Assembly: GCA_021787665.1 (NCBI GenBank)
Contig: JAJYLN010000003.1
Location: forward strand, 80,502 to 144,501
Source of the DNA: a bacterium
Lineage (GTDB): Bacteria > JAMCPX01
Length of the DNA stretch: 64,000 nt
Direction: 5' to 3'
Part shown: one piece after another, positions 17,717 to 26,704 of the stretch
Position numbering within the stretch: position 1 is the stretch's first letter
How the letters are laid out: each line of letters starts with the position of its first letter
Notes under the pieces: model-generated
Told to the model about the DNA's origin: nothing
Database searches by the model: none
The model's input: only the letters and a program-made list of their open reading frames with translations
Translations under genes and position numbers: made by a program

Positions 17717-18741
17717 CAGTCGGCACTGTAGTAGAGCAGCCCGTCCCTCTCGAAGGACCGCACCATATCGTGCTGCTCGAGCAGATCGAGGTGCCCTATC
17801 ACCTCGGACACTGCGAGAAACATGTCCCGCCGGTGCAACTTCCTGAAGAGTTCGCCCATGATGCTGTACGGTGTCGCCGGGGCCTGCCTCAGGATGTTGT
17901 GGATCCTCATCATGCGCTTGTAGTGGAAATTGAACAGGCTCTTGATGTGCGGCTTATGATCATAGATGATCTCGTAGTGCCCGGGGTACACGACCCTGAG
18001 GTCCATTTCATAGAGCTTATAAATGGAGTCTATGTACTCGACGAGGCTCTTCCGACGGCCGCCGGCCGGGTAGAACTCGAGCAGGGGGTTCGGGGAGAGT
18101 CTGGACAGGAGCGTGTCCCCGGAGAGCATGAAATTTTTCTCCCGGTCGTACAGGCATATCGAGCCGGCCGTATGACCCGGCGTGTGGATGACCTCGAGGC
18201 TGCCGCCGTCATAGGGCATGAATGCGCCCGGGGCCATGAACGACACATTCTCCGGTTTCTGGACAAAGCTGTCGAAAAACTGCAGCGCGATCCGCATCAT
18301 TTCGAGCACGCTTTCCGGCAGTCCGTAACGCCGTAGCTGATCCCCGTACAGCGACGCGTCGAACGAATTGTCCATATTGCCGAGCTCTTTCTCGTGAACA
18401 TAGAGCCTGTCTGCCATCCCGCTCTTTACGAGCCTGGCCGCTGCACCGAAGTGGTCAATGTGGCCATGCGTCAGATAGATCGCATCAAGGTGTTCGACAC
18501 CGCATGCGCGCAGGGCATCGAGCAGTACGTCGTAGGAATCCTGTCTGCTGGTGCCGGTGTCGATGAGTACGGACCGGCGCCTGCCCAGGACGTAGACGTT
18601 GACGTGCTGGACCTGCGGGAACGGCAGGGGAAGGACGATCTTCCTGACCAATCCGTTTTCAAACACCGCCGGCTTCTGGATATCCGCCCCGTACGGCTTC
18701 TCACCCTCAGCCGGGGCTTGCTCCGGTGTATGGTCGCTCAT
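17716..18741 (-). CDS. MBL-fold metallo-hydrolase with C-terminal winged helix
   Basis: The 341-residue protein has the zinc-binding THGHIDHFG motif (HxHxDH, residues ~89-94), a second-metal His in VIHTPGHTAGSICLYD and an Asp in LSGDTLL, giving a complete dinuclear site. The last ~70 residues, RRDMFLAVSEVIGHLDLLE onward, look like the winged-helix end found in LACTB2-like and glyoxalase-II-like proteins. Substrate is unknown; thioesters, lactones or RNA are possible. It is 42 bp downstream of the acyl-CoA synthetase, compatible with acyl-thioester chemistry. Confidence 0.88.
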   Translation of the reverse strand: MSDHTPEQAPAEGEKPYGADIQKPAVFENGLVRKIVLPLPFPQVQHVNVYVLGRRRSVLIDTGTSRQDSYDVLLDALRACGVEHLDAIYLTHGHIDHFGAAARLVKSGMADRLYVHEKELGNMDNSFDASLYGDQLRRYGLPESVLEMMRIALQFFDSFVQKPENVSFMAPGAFMPYDGGSLEVIHTPGHTAGSICLYDREKNFMLSGDTLLSRLSPNPLLEFYPAGGRRKSLVEYIDSIYKLYEMDLRVVYPGHYEIIYDHKPHIKSLFNFHYKRMMRIHNILRQAPATPYSIMGELFRKLHRRDMFLAVSEVIGHLDLLEQHDMVRSFERDGLLYYSAD

Positions 18742-18783
18742 CTTGCCAATACGGCTTCCGGGTCCGTGGTCCTCGCCGGCCGC

Positions 18784-20577
18784 TTATTGAGCATAGAGGC
18801 CTTCTATCGCATCCTTGTACTTCTCCATGATGACCCTCCTCTTGACCTTCAGGGTCGGAGTAAGCTCGCCCGTCTCCTGCGTGAACTCGTTGGGCAGCAC
18901 CTTTATCTTCTTTATGGTCTCATACTTTGCGAGCGTTGCATTCACCCCGTCAATAGCGCCCTGAATAAGACCGATGATCGTAGGGCTTTCGACGAGCTCC
19001 CTGCGGTCCTTGTAAGCGATGTTGTTCTGTTTTGCGTAGGACTCGATCGCATCGAACTTGGGGACCACCAGTGCGACACAATAAGGCTTCTTGTCGCCAA
19101 TCATCGCGACTTGCTCGATATACCGGTTCATCTTGAGCATGTTCTCGATAGGCTGCGGCGCGATGTTCTTGCCCCCGGCCGTCACGATAAGGTCCTTCTT
19201 CCGGTCCGTGATATGCAGGTAACCGTCATTGTCCAGAAACCCGATGTCCCCGGTATGGAAGTAACCGTCCTTCTCTATGGCCTCGGCGGTCGCCTCGGGT
19301 TTCTTGAAGTAGCCCTTCATGATCATGGGTCCCCGCGCCAGGATCTCGCCGTCCGGCGCGATCTTTATCTCGCAGCCCGGGATGGGCTTGCCGGCCGTGC
19401 CGAACTTCATCTTGCCCAAGGGATTCACTGTCAAAACCGGCGACGTCTCCGTCAGGCCGTAGCCCTCGATGATCGTCACGTTCGCAGCATAGAAAAACTC
19501 GCCGAGCTCCTTCGAAAGCGGCGCGCCGCCGGAAACGAAGAACAGCAGCCTCCCCCCGAGAATGGCCCGTATCTTGCTGAACACGAGTTTCATCGCGAGC
19601 GCATACCTGAGCTTCAGGAGCAGGGGCAGGGGCTTGCCGTCGAGCTTGTACGGCATCGTCTGCTTACCCGTATTGAGCGCCCAGTAGAATATTTTTTTCT
19701 TCGTGGCAGGGCCGGTCTCAACGCCCTCCAGGATCCTGGCGTACATCTTCTCGTAGACCCGAGGCACCGAGACCATCGCATGGGGCCGTATCTCGGCCAT
19801 GTTGTCCACGATCTTATCTATGCTTTCTGCGTAGGCGATCGTTGCGCCATAGAAAAGCATCGTATAGTAGCCGGCTGTCCGCTCGAAGACGTGGCTCAGC
19901 GGCAGAAACGACAGCGCTACGAAGGTATCGTCGATCGGCACGTAGGAAGCTATGTCCTCGCAGTTCGAGAGGATGTTCCTGTGGGTCAGCATCGCGCCTT
20001 TGGGGTCCCCGGTCGTCCCGGAGGTGTAGATGATCGTGATCAGATCGTCAGGCTGCGTCGTCTGGTAGCGCTGATCGAGTGCGGCCCGGTCTTTCGCGGT
20101 GCTGCCTATCTTCCTGAGCTCGTCCAGTGTCATGACGAAATCCGGTGCAGGGTTTGCATCGATGACGTCCATGATGATGACCTTCTTGAGCTTCGGGACG
20201 CCCGACCGAACCTTCAGTACCTTGTCGAGTTGGATTCTGTTCGACACGAACAGGTACTGCGCCTCGGCGTCGTTGACGATGTATTGGACCTGCTGGGGCG
20301 TGTTCGTCGCATAGATGGGCACGTTCACGCCGCCGGCGCTTATGATTCCGAGATCCACATGCGCCCATGCCGGCCTGTTCTCCGAAAGCAAACAGACGCT
20401 GTCCTTCTGCTTCAGGCCAAGCTCTATCAGGCCGAGCCCCACGTGCTCAGCGGCATCCTTCATCTGGTTCCACGATAGATCCATCCATCTGCCGTCCTTC
20501 TTGTAACGTTGCACGACCCTGTTGCCGTACTTTTTGACCTGGGAAAAAAACATTTCGGGAATATTCTTGTACTTCAT
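18784..20577 (-). CDS. Long-chain fatty-acid--CoA ligase (AMP-forming)
   Basis: An ANL-superfamily enzyme that activates fatty acids with ATP and CoA at the membrane face. The 597 residues show the P-loop IIYTSGTTGDPKGAMLTHRN, the motif YGLTETSPV, the hinge GDIGFLDNDGYLHITDRKKD and TAGGKNIAPQPIE. I place the start at ATG 20577, because AGAGGAGGT lies just upstream; an upstream start at 20610 is unlikely. It begins the leftward run with the MBL hydrolase and GT gene. With EtfAB at 56-58 kb and the thiolase-like gene at 27 kb it suggests fatty-acid or other acyl-CoA oxidation. Confidence 0.93.
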   Translation of the reverse strand: MKYKNIPEMFFSQVKKYGNRVVQRYKKDGRWMDLSWNQMKDAAEHVGLGLIELGLKQKDSVCLLSENRPAWAHVDLGIISAGGVNVPIYATNTPQQVQYIVNDAEAQYLFVSNRIQLDKVLKVRSGVPKLKKVIIMDVIDANPAPDFVMTLDELRKIGSTAKDRAALDQRYQTTQPDDLITIIYTSGTTGDPKGAMLTHRNILSNCEDIASYVPIDDTFVALSFLPLSHVFERTAGYYTMLFYGATIAYAESIDKIVDNMAEIRPHAMVSVPRVYEKMYARILEGVETGPATKKKIFYWALNTGKQTMPYKLDGKPLPLLLKLRYALAMKLVFSKIRAILGGRLLFFVSGGAPLSKELGEFFYAANVTIIEGYGLTETSPVLTVNPLGKMKFGTAGKPIPGCEIKIAPDGEILARGPMIMKGYFKKPEATAEAIEKDGYFHTGDIGFLDNDGYLHITDRKKDLIVTAGGKNIAPQPIENMLKMNRYIEQVAMIGDKKPYCVALVVPKFDAIESYAKQNNIAYKDRRELVESPTIIGLIQGAIDGVNATLAKYETIKKIKVLPNEFTQETGELTPTLKVKRRVIMEKYKDAIEGLYAQ

Positions 20578-20758
20578 GTGTGACCTCCTCTGCTTTCTCT
20601 CTATCCACAAACAGGATGCAAGTCAAACCTTTCGCCCTACGATGAGGTTTCTGAAAATGGCGTTTTTGATGAAGTGCAGCAAGCTACGAAGTGAGGGAAG
20701 CGCTGTTTTCGCGGCTTCCTCTCGCTGTTCACGGGAAAAATCCTTCCTTTATTGGCGC

Positions 20759-21016
20759 CTATCCGTCTATCACCGTCACCGAGAAGGAGTCATTTGCCGG
20801 GTCATAGGACAGCCTGTACTTCTGCTTGCCCGTCTTGTCCTTGAAGGTCGTCGTGTTATCGGTATTACTTTTGGCCTCTTTCATGATGAACTTGAGATAA
20901 AAGAGGTTCTGCTCTTTTATCCGCTTCAATTCTTCCAGCCCTTCGGGGTCGCCGGTCAACTTCATGGTTTCACGTTTCCGGGGGGGCATGGTAACCCACG
21001 CCCCCGCCAGATCCAT
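20759..21016 (-). CDS. Small hypothetical protein
   Basis: An 85-residue soluble protein not recognised by me. It has a charged helix (EGLEELKRIKEQNLFYLKF) followed by a beta-like C-terminus (KYRLSYDPANDSFSVTVIDG). It starts 4 bp after the stop of the OmpA gene, suggesting translational coupling, but no ribosome binding site is clear; internal ATGs at residues 10 and 18 are possible starts. The stretch 20611-20758 after it holds nothing recognisable. Confidence 0.55.
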   Translation of the reverse strand: MDLAGAWVTMPPRKRETMKLTGDPEGLEELKRIKEQNLFYLKFIMKEAKSNTDNTTTFKDKTGKQKYRLSYDPANDSFSVTVIDG

Positions 21017-21020
21017 GCTT

Positions 21021-22994
21021 CTATTCTTTTGTTATGGTGAACTCGACCCTTCTGTTCCTGGCCCTTCCCGCAGCCGTCTTGTTGGATGCAATGGGGTTCA
21101 TCATACCGAAGCCCTTCGCCGTGATCCTGTCAGGGGATATCCCCTGACCGATCAGATATTTCATGACCGAGTCTGCACGGGCCTGAGAGAGCTTGAGGTT
21201 ATACCTTCCTGAGCCCACATTGTCCGTGTAGCCTTCTACCCGCACGTTGATGGTGGGATTGTCATGCAACACCTGGGCGATCTCATCGAGCAGCGAGAAC
21301 GAGTCTTCCAAAATCGTCGCCCTGCCTGTCTCGAAATGAATGGCTTCGGTGATGACGATCTTCTTCTGTCCCTTTTCGAGGATTACCCTGGGTTTCTTCT
21401 GGGCCACGACCGGCACCGGGGGAGGAGGCGGCGGCAAGGCGGCCTGCTTCTGCTCGAGCACAAAGTTGGCGATGGTCCTGATCATGTTCTTGATCTCTAC
21501 GTTGATAGTCTTGCTGACATACCCTTGTGCGGACACCGTGATCTCGTAATTGCCCGGGGGCAGCTTCACGAAGTACGCCCCTGTCCTCGGGTCGGACGCG
21601 GCCGGCGGGAGGGTGGTATTCGCAAATGTTATAACAGCAGCAAGGGGCTTGCCCGCCATGTCCGTTATGGTTCCCGAGAGCGCACCTATCTGCACGAGTT
21701 TCTTCAGCAGAACTTCCTGGCTCGTCGTCTGCCCGGTCAGGATCGTGCCATCGAGCGTGGAGGGCAGGTACCCGTCCTTCGCAAACTGGAGCTTCACCGA
21801 GCCCGCATCCATTTGGCAGCTCACGAAGGCGCCATTGTCGTTTGTTATGATGTCGGAAACATTCTTCCCCGGGAACCGGATAATAACGTCCGGGATCGGC
21901 TGTCGTGACTGTTGATCGAGCACGACGCCCCCGAACCTCCCCTTCTCCAGTGGCGGCGGAGCCTGTATCCGCTGGATAACGACCATCGCGCCCGGCAGTA
22001 TGGTATAGCTTGCACCGAGCACGACATCCCACAACGGGATGGTCCGCACGTTCGTCGTTACGCCAGGGTTACCCGTAACCGGCAGTGTCTCGATCTTCGA
22101 GAGGCCGATATCGCATGCGAGATCAATCGCGATCCCCTTCGCGGGCGTAAACCTAAGCCCCGGGGTGATGAATTCCGGGGACTGGTTGTAGCGCAGGTGT
22201 GGGAGCGATGAGTTCCGTCCCGTGTTTATGATCTGGTTCGTGTAATACTGTACAAACGGCGTAAGATACGGGCCGGGGAATTCGAGGCCGACGGCACCGA
22301 TCACCTGATCGTCGTGGAGTATACCCAGCGCGTACTCTTCTTCGCTTTGAGGCAGGCCGAGGGTATACATGGAAGCAACGGTACCGAACGAGCCCAGCGT
22401 ATAGTTGGGCCCGGGGAGCAGGTACCGGGAGCGATCCCACTTGTAGCCTAAATTAAGATGGAAACGTAAAGGGATGTTCTGCACGGCATCGAGATCGATC
22501 GTCCACAGCAGACGTGCACCGAAGTTTGAAGCGTTCCATTGATAGCCGAGTTGATTGGGCATTGTCATGAGTTTGGCAAAGGCATCTAACCCGATCGCAA
22601 GGCCGGGCGTCGCGAGGTAGCTCATCTTGAACCCGAGCGTCGTGTCCCCGAGCATTTGATACAGGTCGTTCCTGCTCGTCGCGCTGTTCTTTATCGTTTG
22701 CGCGGAGCTCGCCTCGTTCAGGAAAACCTCCAACCAGTTCGTCGCACCGTACGTGACGTTGATGTTCCCTTCGAGCCTCTCGTTGACGTCCCCCACCGTG
22801 TTGAGAAGGTCGGTTGTGCGGAAGTACAACCCGTCCGTACCCATCATTACCCCTGTCGCGGGCAGGCTCTCGGCAGATATGAGCCGTATGATCCCGGTCT
22901 CACCGGTCAGCGAAGGGCCTATCGGCGAAGCGGCGTACAGCCTCGGGCTCAGGAGCAAAAGAAATGCCCCCACACAAACTATCAATCTTTTCAT
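21021..22994 (-). CDS. Outer-membrane OmpA-family protein with carboxypeptidase-regulatory-like repeats
   Basis: A 657-residue exported protein. Signal peptide MKRLIVCVGAFLLLLSPRLYA is followed by a ~330-residue beta-rich region likely to be an outer-membrane barrel. Two carboxypeptidase-regulatory-like (CarboxypepD_reg) domains follow at ~365-440 (RFGGVVLDQQSRQPIPDVII) and ~440-520 (LSGTITDMAGKPLAAVI). After a proline-rich hinge (LPPPPPPVPVV), the C-terminal OmpA domain binds peptidoglycan: VRVEGYTDNVGSGRYNLKLS and ARNRRVEF are canonical. It probably ties the outer membrane to the cell wall. It begins after a 227 bp gap (22995-23221) with no gene. Confidence 0.9.
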   Translation of the reverse strand: MKRLIVCVGAFLLLLSPRLYAASPIGPSLTGETGIIRLISAESLPATGVMMGTDGLYFRTTDLLNTVGDVNERLEGNINVTYGATNWLEVFLNEASSAQTIKNSATSRNDLYQMLGDTTLGFKMSYLATPGLAIGLDAFAKLMTMPNQLGYQWNASNFGARLLWTIDLDAVQNIPLRFHLNLGYKWDRSRYLLPGPNYTLGSFGTVASMYTLGLPQSEEEYALGILHDDQVIGAVGLEFPGPYLTPFVQYYTNQIINTGRNSSLPHLRYNQSPEFITPGLRFTPAKGIAIDLACDIGLSKIETLPVTGNPGVTTNVRTIPLWDVVLGASYTILPGAMVVIQRIQAPPPLEKGRFGGVVLDQQSRQPIPDVIIRFPGKNVSDIITNDNGAFVSCQMDAGSVKLQFAKDGYLPSTLDGTILTGQTTSQEVLLKKLVQIGALSGTITDMAGKPLAAVITFANTTLPPAASDPRTGAYFVKLPPGNYEITVSAQGYVSKTINVEIKNMIRTIANFVLEQKQAALPPPPPPVPVVAQKKPRVILEKGQKKIVITEAIHFETGRATILEDSFSLLDEIAQVLHDNPTINVRVEGYTDNVGSGRYNLKLSQARADSVMKYLIGQGISPDRITAKGFGMMNPIASNKTAAGRARNRRVEFTITKE

Positions 22995-23221
22995 AGTGCC
23001 TCCTCCATTCGAGAAATGACTACACTGAAATGAACATACAGGACAAACGCAATCCCGTCAAGGAAAAGATGGCGGCGTGTGATAGCCGGTTACCAGGGAT
23101 GCGATCAGCAAACCTTCTGCACGAGGCTGGCATTACGGCCCTTCTCAGGTACTCGCTCCCGGCGCTTGTTCCCAGCCTCCACCCACGCGCTGACCTATTC
23201 TGAACAACAGGTGCCAGAGGT

Positions 23222-23470
23222 TCAGCCGGCCCTGTCGGCTTTTTTCCGGATTTTTGTGGAGTATTCTCTGAGTGCGGTATTGATAAGGGTCTGGTATCCG
23301 ATCTTTGTCTCTGTTGCGAGCTTCTTAAAGAGAACTATCATATCATTATCGATTCTTATAGTCGTGGAAACCTTCTTGGGCACATAAAATCTGCCTCTTA
23401 TACCTTTTGAAAGATCATAGTCCTTCTTGAACGTGAGATCTTCCTTCTCTTTAATGGTTACTTTCTTCAT
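23222..23470 (-). CDS. brnA: BrnA-like ribbon-helix-helix antitoxin
   Basis: An 82-residue protein with a C-terminal RHH/CopG-like segment: KVSTTIRIDNDMIVLFKKLA then TKIGYQTLINTALREYS. BrnA antitoxins bind and neutralise BrnT and repress the operon through the RHH domain. The start lies 20 bp inside the end of the preceding toxin gene, the standard BrnT-BrnA order. Codon use is more A/T-rich than neighbouring genes, suggesting horizontal acquisition. Confidence 0.85.
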   Translation of the reverse strand: MKKVTIKEKEDLTFKKDYDLSKGIRGRFYVPKKVSTTIRIDNDMIVLFKKLATETKIGYQTLINTALREYSTKIRKKADRAG

Positions 23471-23744
23471 ATTGTTTGCACTCCCTTGTCGTAGCTTGCC
23501 TTACTATTATTATTTTTATGTGTTCTTCCCCGTCCCCGGTGAGAAAGTAGAGATGACCGACAGCGATAACCTTGCCTTTAGGGGTAGCCCCAAAAGTGAT
23601 CCATCTTTCAGAAAAATAGTCGAATCGCTTATCGAGAATAGAAATATGCAGCGGATCATCGAACACCGTCCTTGCTTCTGCAAGAGATATCGCATGCTTG
23701 TTACGGTTGCTTTTGATCTCGCTCGTATCCCACTCAAACAACAT
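23451..23744 (-). CDS. brnT: BrnT-type ribonuclease toxin
   Basis: A 97-residue RelE-fold RNase toxin. It matches the BrnT pattern: FEWDTSEIKSNRNKHAISLAEA near the N-terminus, FDDPLHISILD, SERWITFGATPKGKVIAVGH and the C-terminal RQATTRECKQYEE that corresponds to the usual SAR-A-T-x-x-E-R-x-x-YE signature. The usual first Arg-Ile-Ile-Ser-Ala motif is modified to IKIIIVRQAT, so activity may be altered. The ATG has no ribosome binding site and lies close to the predicted promoter, so translation may be leaderless. Confidence 0.87.
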   Translation of the reverse strand: MLFEWDTSEIKSNRNKHAISLAEARTVFDDPLHISILDKRFDYFSERWITFGATPKGKVIAVGHLYFLTGDGEEHIKIIIVRQATTRECKQYEESNH

Positions 23745-23770
23745 GATACACCATAAGACATTTGTAGTTA

Positions 23771-23786
23771 CATTGTCAATACAATG
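23771..23786. promoter_or_regulatory. Palindrome over the brnTA promoter
   Basis: CATTGT-CAAT-ACAATG is a perfect inverted repeat. On the minus strand it includes TTGACA (23779-23774), a -35 box; the -10 partner at 23756-23751 (TTATGG) is poor. Placement is that expected for a BrnA operator giving autorepression. Confidence 0.45.
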
Positions 23787-24210
23787 GACAACGATCCATC
23801 GGGAGCGCTGTATCTCTTATGGTTGCTTCCCGACAGTTCCTCCGTACGTAAAGATACCATCATGCTGTGTACATGGGATTGTTGGCAAGCCATGGTATAC
23901 CCGCCTGCTTGACGGCCCCCCCTTTCCCCCGCATGTCGCGCGCCGAATCTCTATCCTTCCGCAGAGATATCCATGTGTCCCGATAGGGCAGATCCATGAC
24001 ACGCCGCTGTTTGTGTTCCTAAGAAACCTTGTATGGAGTCTGTCCTATCCCACAAATAGTTGTTTTGAGTCGTTTGAGTCTTATAAGCCGAGCATCGGGG
24101 CCCTATTCGGCAGGTTATAGTAAAGGATCAAACCATACATTGAGTTTGACCAACTTTGGAAAGCCCTTCATCTGAGAAAGGAAAGGCAATTTCGGCAATT
24201 TCGGCAATAG
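23787..24210. other. Intergenic region between brnTA and mnmG
   Basis: About 420 bp without a credible gene on either strand. It has several short poly-C and AT-rich tracts but no tRNA, riboswitch or DnaA-box cluster that I can recognise. Its right end holds the short tandem repeat listed at 24185. It may be a remnant flanking the acquired toxin-antitoxin pair. Confidence 0.5.
24185..24208. repeat. Short tandem repeat (9-mer)
   Basis: GGCAATTTC is repeated twice head to tail and followed by a partial third unit (GGCAAT). It ends 2 bp before the -35 box of the mnmG promoter. Confidence 0.7.
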
Positions 24211-24239
24211 TTGTTAAAACGCCTGGCATGCTTTATACT
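24211..24239 (+). promoter_or_regulatory. Putative mnmG promoter
   Basis: TTGTTA (24211-24216), a 17-base spacer and TATACT (24234-24239; five of six consensus matches) form a good sigma-70 promoter. The predicted transcript would start near 24246, so the parS site lies inside its leader. Confidence 0.6.
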
Positions 24240-24265
24240 AGAAATCCGAAACGGTACAACGAATA

Positions 24266-24281
24266 TGTTTCACGTGAAACA
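24266..24281. promoter_or_regulatory. parS centromere site
   Basis: TGTTTCACGTGAAACA is a perfect 16-bp palindrome identical to the canonical chromosomal parS bound by ParB/Spo0J. It ends 2 bp before the mnmG start codon and takes the place where a ribosome binding site would be. parS sites cluster around chromosome origins and mnmG (gidA) is classically origin-linked, so this window may lie in the origin-proximal domain. No parA, parB or rsmG is present. Confidence 0.93.
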
Positions 24282-24283
24282 GT

Positions 24284-26179
24284 ATGAAGAACGTCGACTT
24301 TGACGACCTCTATGACATTATCGTGGTGGGTGCGGGCCATGCAGGTATAGAGGCCTCGCTCGCCGGCGCGCACATGGGATGCACGGTACTCTTGCTCACC
24401 GGCAACCTCGACACGATAGGCTATATGTCCTGCAATCCAGCCATCGGCGGACTTGCAAAGGGCCATCTTGTCAGGGAGATAGATGCGCTGGGCGGACAGA
24501 TGGCGAAGACGACCGACTTCGCCGGCATGCACTTCAGGAGACTGAACACGAATAAAGGCCCTGCCGTGCGAGGCAACAGGGCGCAGTGTGACAGGGTCAT
24601 GTACCGTACCGGTATGAAGACGGTCATAGAGCAACAGGAAGGCATAGACCTGAAACAGGCGACCGTGACCGGCCTTATCACAGAGGGAAAGGCCATCAAA
24701 GGGGTCGAGACGTCCTTAGGGCTCAGTTTTTTTGGCAAGACGGTCGTTCTCACGACCGGGACCTTCCTGAACGGGCTTATCCATATAGGGCTTACTCACT
24801 TTCCGGCCGGACGGGCAGGAGAGCCCCCCTCTATCGGCATATCGGACAGCCTGAGACAGCTCGGCTTTACTATAGGGAGGCTGAAGACCGGGACCACCCC
24901 GCGCCTCGATGCAAAAACGATCGATTTCTCTGCCCTCGAGCCCCAGTACAGCGATAACCCTCCGATACCATTTTCTTTCTCCACGGAGAAGATAACAAAT
25001 CCCCTTATCGCCTGTTACATGACCTACACCAATGAGCAGGCCCATGCCTTTATCCTATCCGGGCTGGACCGCTCGCCGCTCTATTCTGGTATTATCAAGG
25101 GGGTGGGTGCGCGCTATTGTCCTTCTATCGAAGATAAAGTTGTGAAATTTAAAGATAAATCAAGGCACCAGATATTCCTCGAGCCTGAAGGCTACAACAC
25201 GAAAGAGGTATACCCCAATGGCCTCGCCACAAGCCTGCCGTACGACATCCAGCTCAAGATGCTACGGGCGATAAAGGGATTGGAAGAAGTCGAGATTATG
25301 AGGCCGGGTTATGCGATAGAGTACGACTTCGTGGAGCCGACCCAGATCTACCCCACGCTCGAGACAAAGCACGTGAACGGTCTGTACCACGCCGGTCAGA
25401 TAAACGGGACTTCCGGCTATGAAGAGGCCGGGGCACAGGGGCTTGTAGCAGGCATAAACGCAGCCCTGCGGGTCAGGAAGGAGCAGCCCCTCATCATAAC
25501 GCGCCAGCAGGCATACATAGGGGTACTGATCGACGACCTCGTAACGAAGGGCACCCAGGAGCCCTACAGGATGTTTACCTCCAGGGCAGAACACAGGCTC
25601 GTCCTGCGGGAGGACAACGCCGACATCCGGCTCTGCGATATCGGCAGGTCCATAGGGCTGCTGAGCAAGAAGGACTATGCGCTCTTTCTCCAGAGGCGCG
25701 ACCAGCGCAATGAGGTGCTGGCCAGGCTGCAATCTTCAAGGGTCAAAGGGGAGCGCGCCCGGGAGGTACTCAGGCAAACAGGTTATGCGGATCTATCCGA
25801 TACGACGACGCTCTATCAGCTCCTCAAGCGGCCAAACATAACCATCAAACATCTCGAGTCCCTGGAGCCTTCCCTCGTGCACGCGGACAGAGCCATAAAG
25901 GACGCGATAGAGGTCGAGGTGAAGTATGACGGCTATATCAAAAGGGAGATAGAGTTCATCCACCGGCTCTCCAGGCTCGAAGATACGAAGATCCCGGAGG
26001 GTTTTTTCTATAATACCATACCCGGGCTATCCACGGAGATAAAGGAGAAGCTCGGAAGGTTCAAGCCGGTAACCCTGGGCCAGGCATCCCGCATCTCCGG
26101 CATAACGCCGGCAGCCATAGCCATCCTCGATGTCTATATAAGAAGATATCGGACGGGCTATTCTGCAAGTACAAAATAG
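24284..26179 (+). CDS. mnmG: tRNA uridine-5-carboxymethylaminomethyl modification enzyme MnmG
   Basis: MnmG (GidA) with MnmE modifies U34 of several tRNAs, using FAD and, usually, 5,10-methylene-THF. The 631 residues have the N-terminal dinucleotide fold DIIVVGAGHAGIEASLAGA, the GGLAKGHLVREIDALGG motif, PPIPFS, GPRYCPSIEDK-like GARYCPSIEDKV, NGTSGYEEAGAQGLVAGINAA and TSRAEHRLVLREDNAD, all typical. The ATG has no ribosome binding site because parS lies directly upstream. rsmG, the usual neighbour, is absent; the 3' end overlaps the convergent DUF35 gene by 22 bp. Confidence 0.97.
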   Translation: MKNVDFDDLYDIIVVGAGHAGIEASLAGAHMGCTVLLLTGNLDTIGYMSCNPAIGGLAKGHLVREIDALGGQMAKTTDFAGMHFRRLNTNKGPAVRGNRAQCDRVMYRTGMKTVIEQQEGIDLKQATVTGLITEGKAIKGVETSLGLSFFGKTVVLTTGTFLNGLIHIGLTHFPAGRAGEPPSIGISDSLRQLGFTIGRLKTGTTPRLDAKTIDFSALEPQYSDNPPIPFSFSTEKITNPLIACYMTYTNEQAHAFILSGLDRSPLYSGIIKGVGARYCPSIEDKVVKFKDKSRHQIFLEPEGYNTKEVYPNGLATSLPYDIQLKMLRAIKGLEEVEIMRPGYAIEYDFVEPTQIYPTLETKHVNGLYHAGQINGTSGYEEAGAQGLVAGINAALRVRKEQPLIITRQQAYIGVLIDDLVTKGTQEPYRMFTSRAEHRLVLREDNADIRLCDIGRSIGLLSKKDYALFLQRRDQRNEVLARLQSSRVKGERAREVLRQTGYADLSDTTTLYQLLKRPNITIKHLESLEPSLVHADRAIKDAIEVEVKYDGYIKREIEFIHRLSRLEDTKIPEGFFYNTIPGLSTEIKEKLGRFKPVTLGQASRISGITPAAIAILDVYIRRYRTGYSASTK

Positions 26180-26694
26180 AGGTCCGTGGGCTTGAACTTG
26201 GAGTTCCTTTTGAACCGAGGCCTGACCTTCTTCCCTATGAGATCGATGGACGCCGACGACGGGGCCACACCGAGCAGCCTCGAGAGCATGAGCGTCTTTG
26301 CGCCGGCAAACTCGACGAGCACGAGCATGAACGGCGTCTCCTTCAGAAATTCCTCACTCCCGAAATAACACACCGTGAACGTATGTATCCTGCCCTCTTT
26401 CGGCAGCTCCATCCACTCGCACTCCCCGCCGCACTGTTGGCAATGCAGCTTGGGCGTGACGTGGATGTACCCGCACGAGGCGCATCTGGTACCCAGCAGG
26501 CGGCCGTTTGCGAGCCCTGCAAAGAACGGCGAGTCCTGCCCGTAACTATGAATGTAGTTTATGCCGTAATGCTGAAGTGTTACGATCGGGCTCATGTCCT
26601 TCAATTGCTTCAGGTCCTTGGGAAAGGGTACCTTGAACAGGACCGTTCCTTCCTCGGTCTCTGGTATTGCTATAGCTTCCTTTTCTTTTTTCAT
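26158..26694 (-). CDS. Zn-ribbon/OB-fold protein (DUF35)
   Basis: A 178-residue protein with a rubredoxin-like zinc ribbon CASCGYIHVTPKLHCQQCGG (four Cys) followed by an OB-fold region containing FTVCYFGSEEFLKETPFML. DUF35 proteins are obligate partners of thiolase-fold enzymes and are thought to hold the acyl-CoA. It lies 10 bp downstream of the thiolase-like gene and has an excellent AAGGAGGGCGCC ribosome binding site. An ~50-residue N-terminal extension precedes the zinc ribbon. Its 3' end overlaps mnmG by 22 bp. Confidence 0.9.
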   Translation of the reverse strand: MKKEKEAIAIPETEEGTVLFKVPFPKDLKQLKDMSPIVTLQHYGINYIHSYGQDSPFFAGLANGRLLGTRCASCGYIHVTPKLHCQQCGGECEWMELPKEGRIHTFTVCYFGSEEFLKETPFMLVLVEFAGAKTLMLSRLLGVAPSSASIDLIGKKVRPRFKRNSKFKPTDLYFVLAE

Positions 26695-26704
26695 GGCGCC
26701 CTCC

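Noticed and set aside
18394-20478. 694-residue plus-strand ORF
   Set aside because: Antisense to the MBL hydrolase and the acyl-CoA synthetase.
20601-20609. DnaA-box-like CTATCCACA
   Set aside because: One mismatch from TTATCCACA and isolated; no cluster, AT-rich unwinding region or dnaA nearby.
20964-20978. Half parS-like GTTTCACGTTTCC
   Set aside because: Only one half matches; lies inside a coding region.
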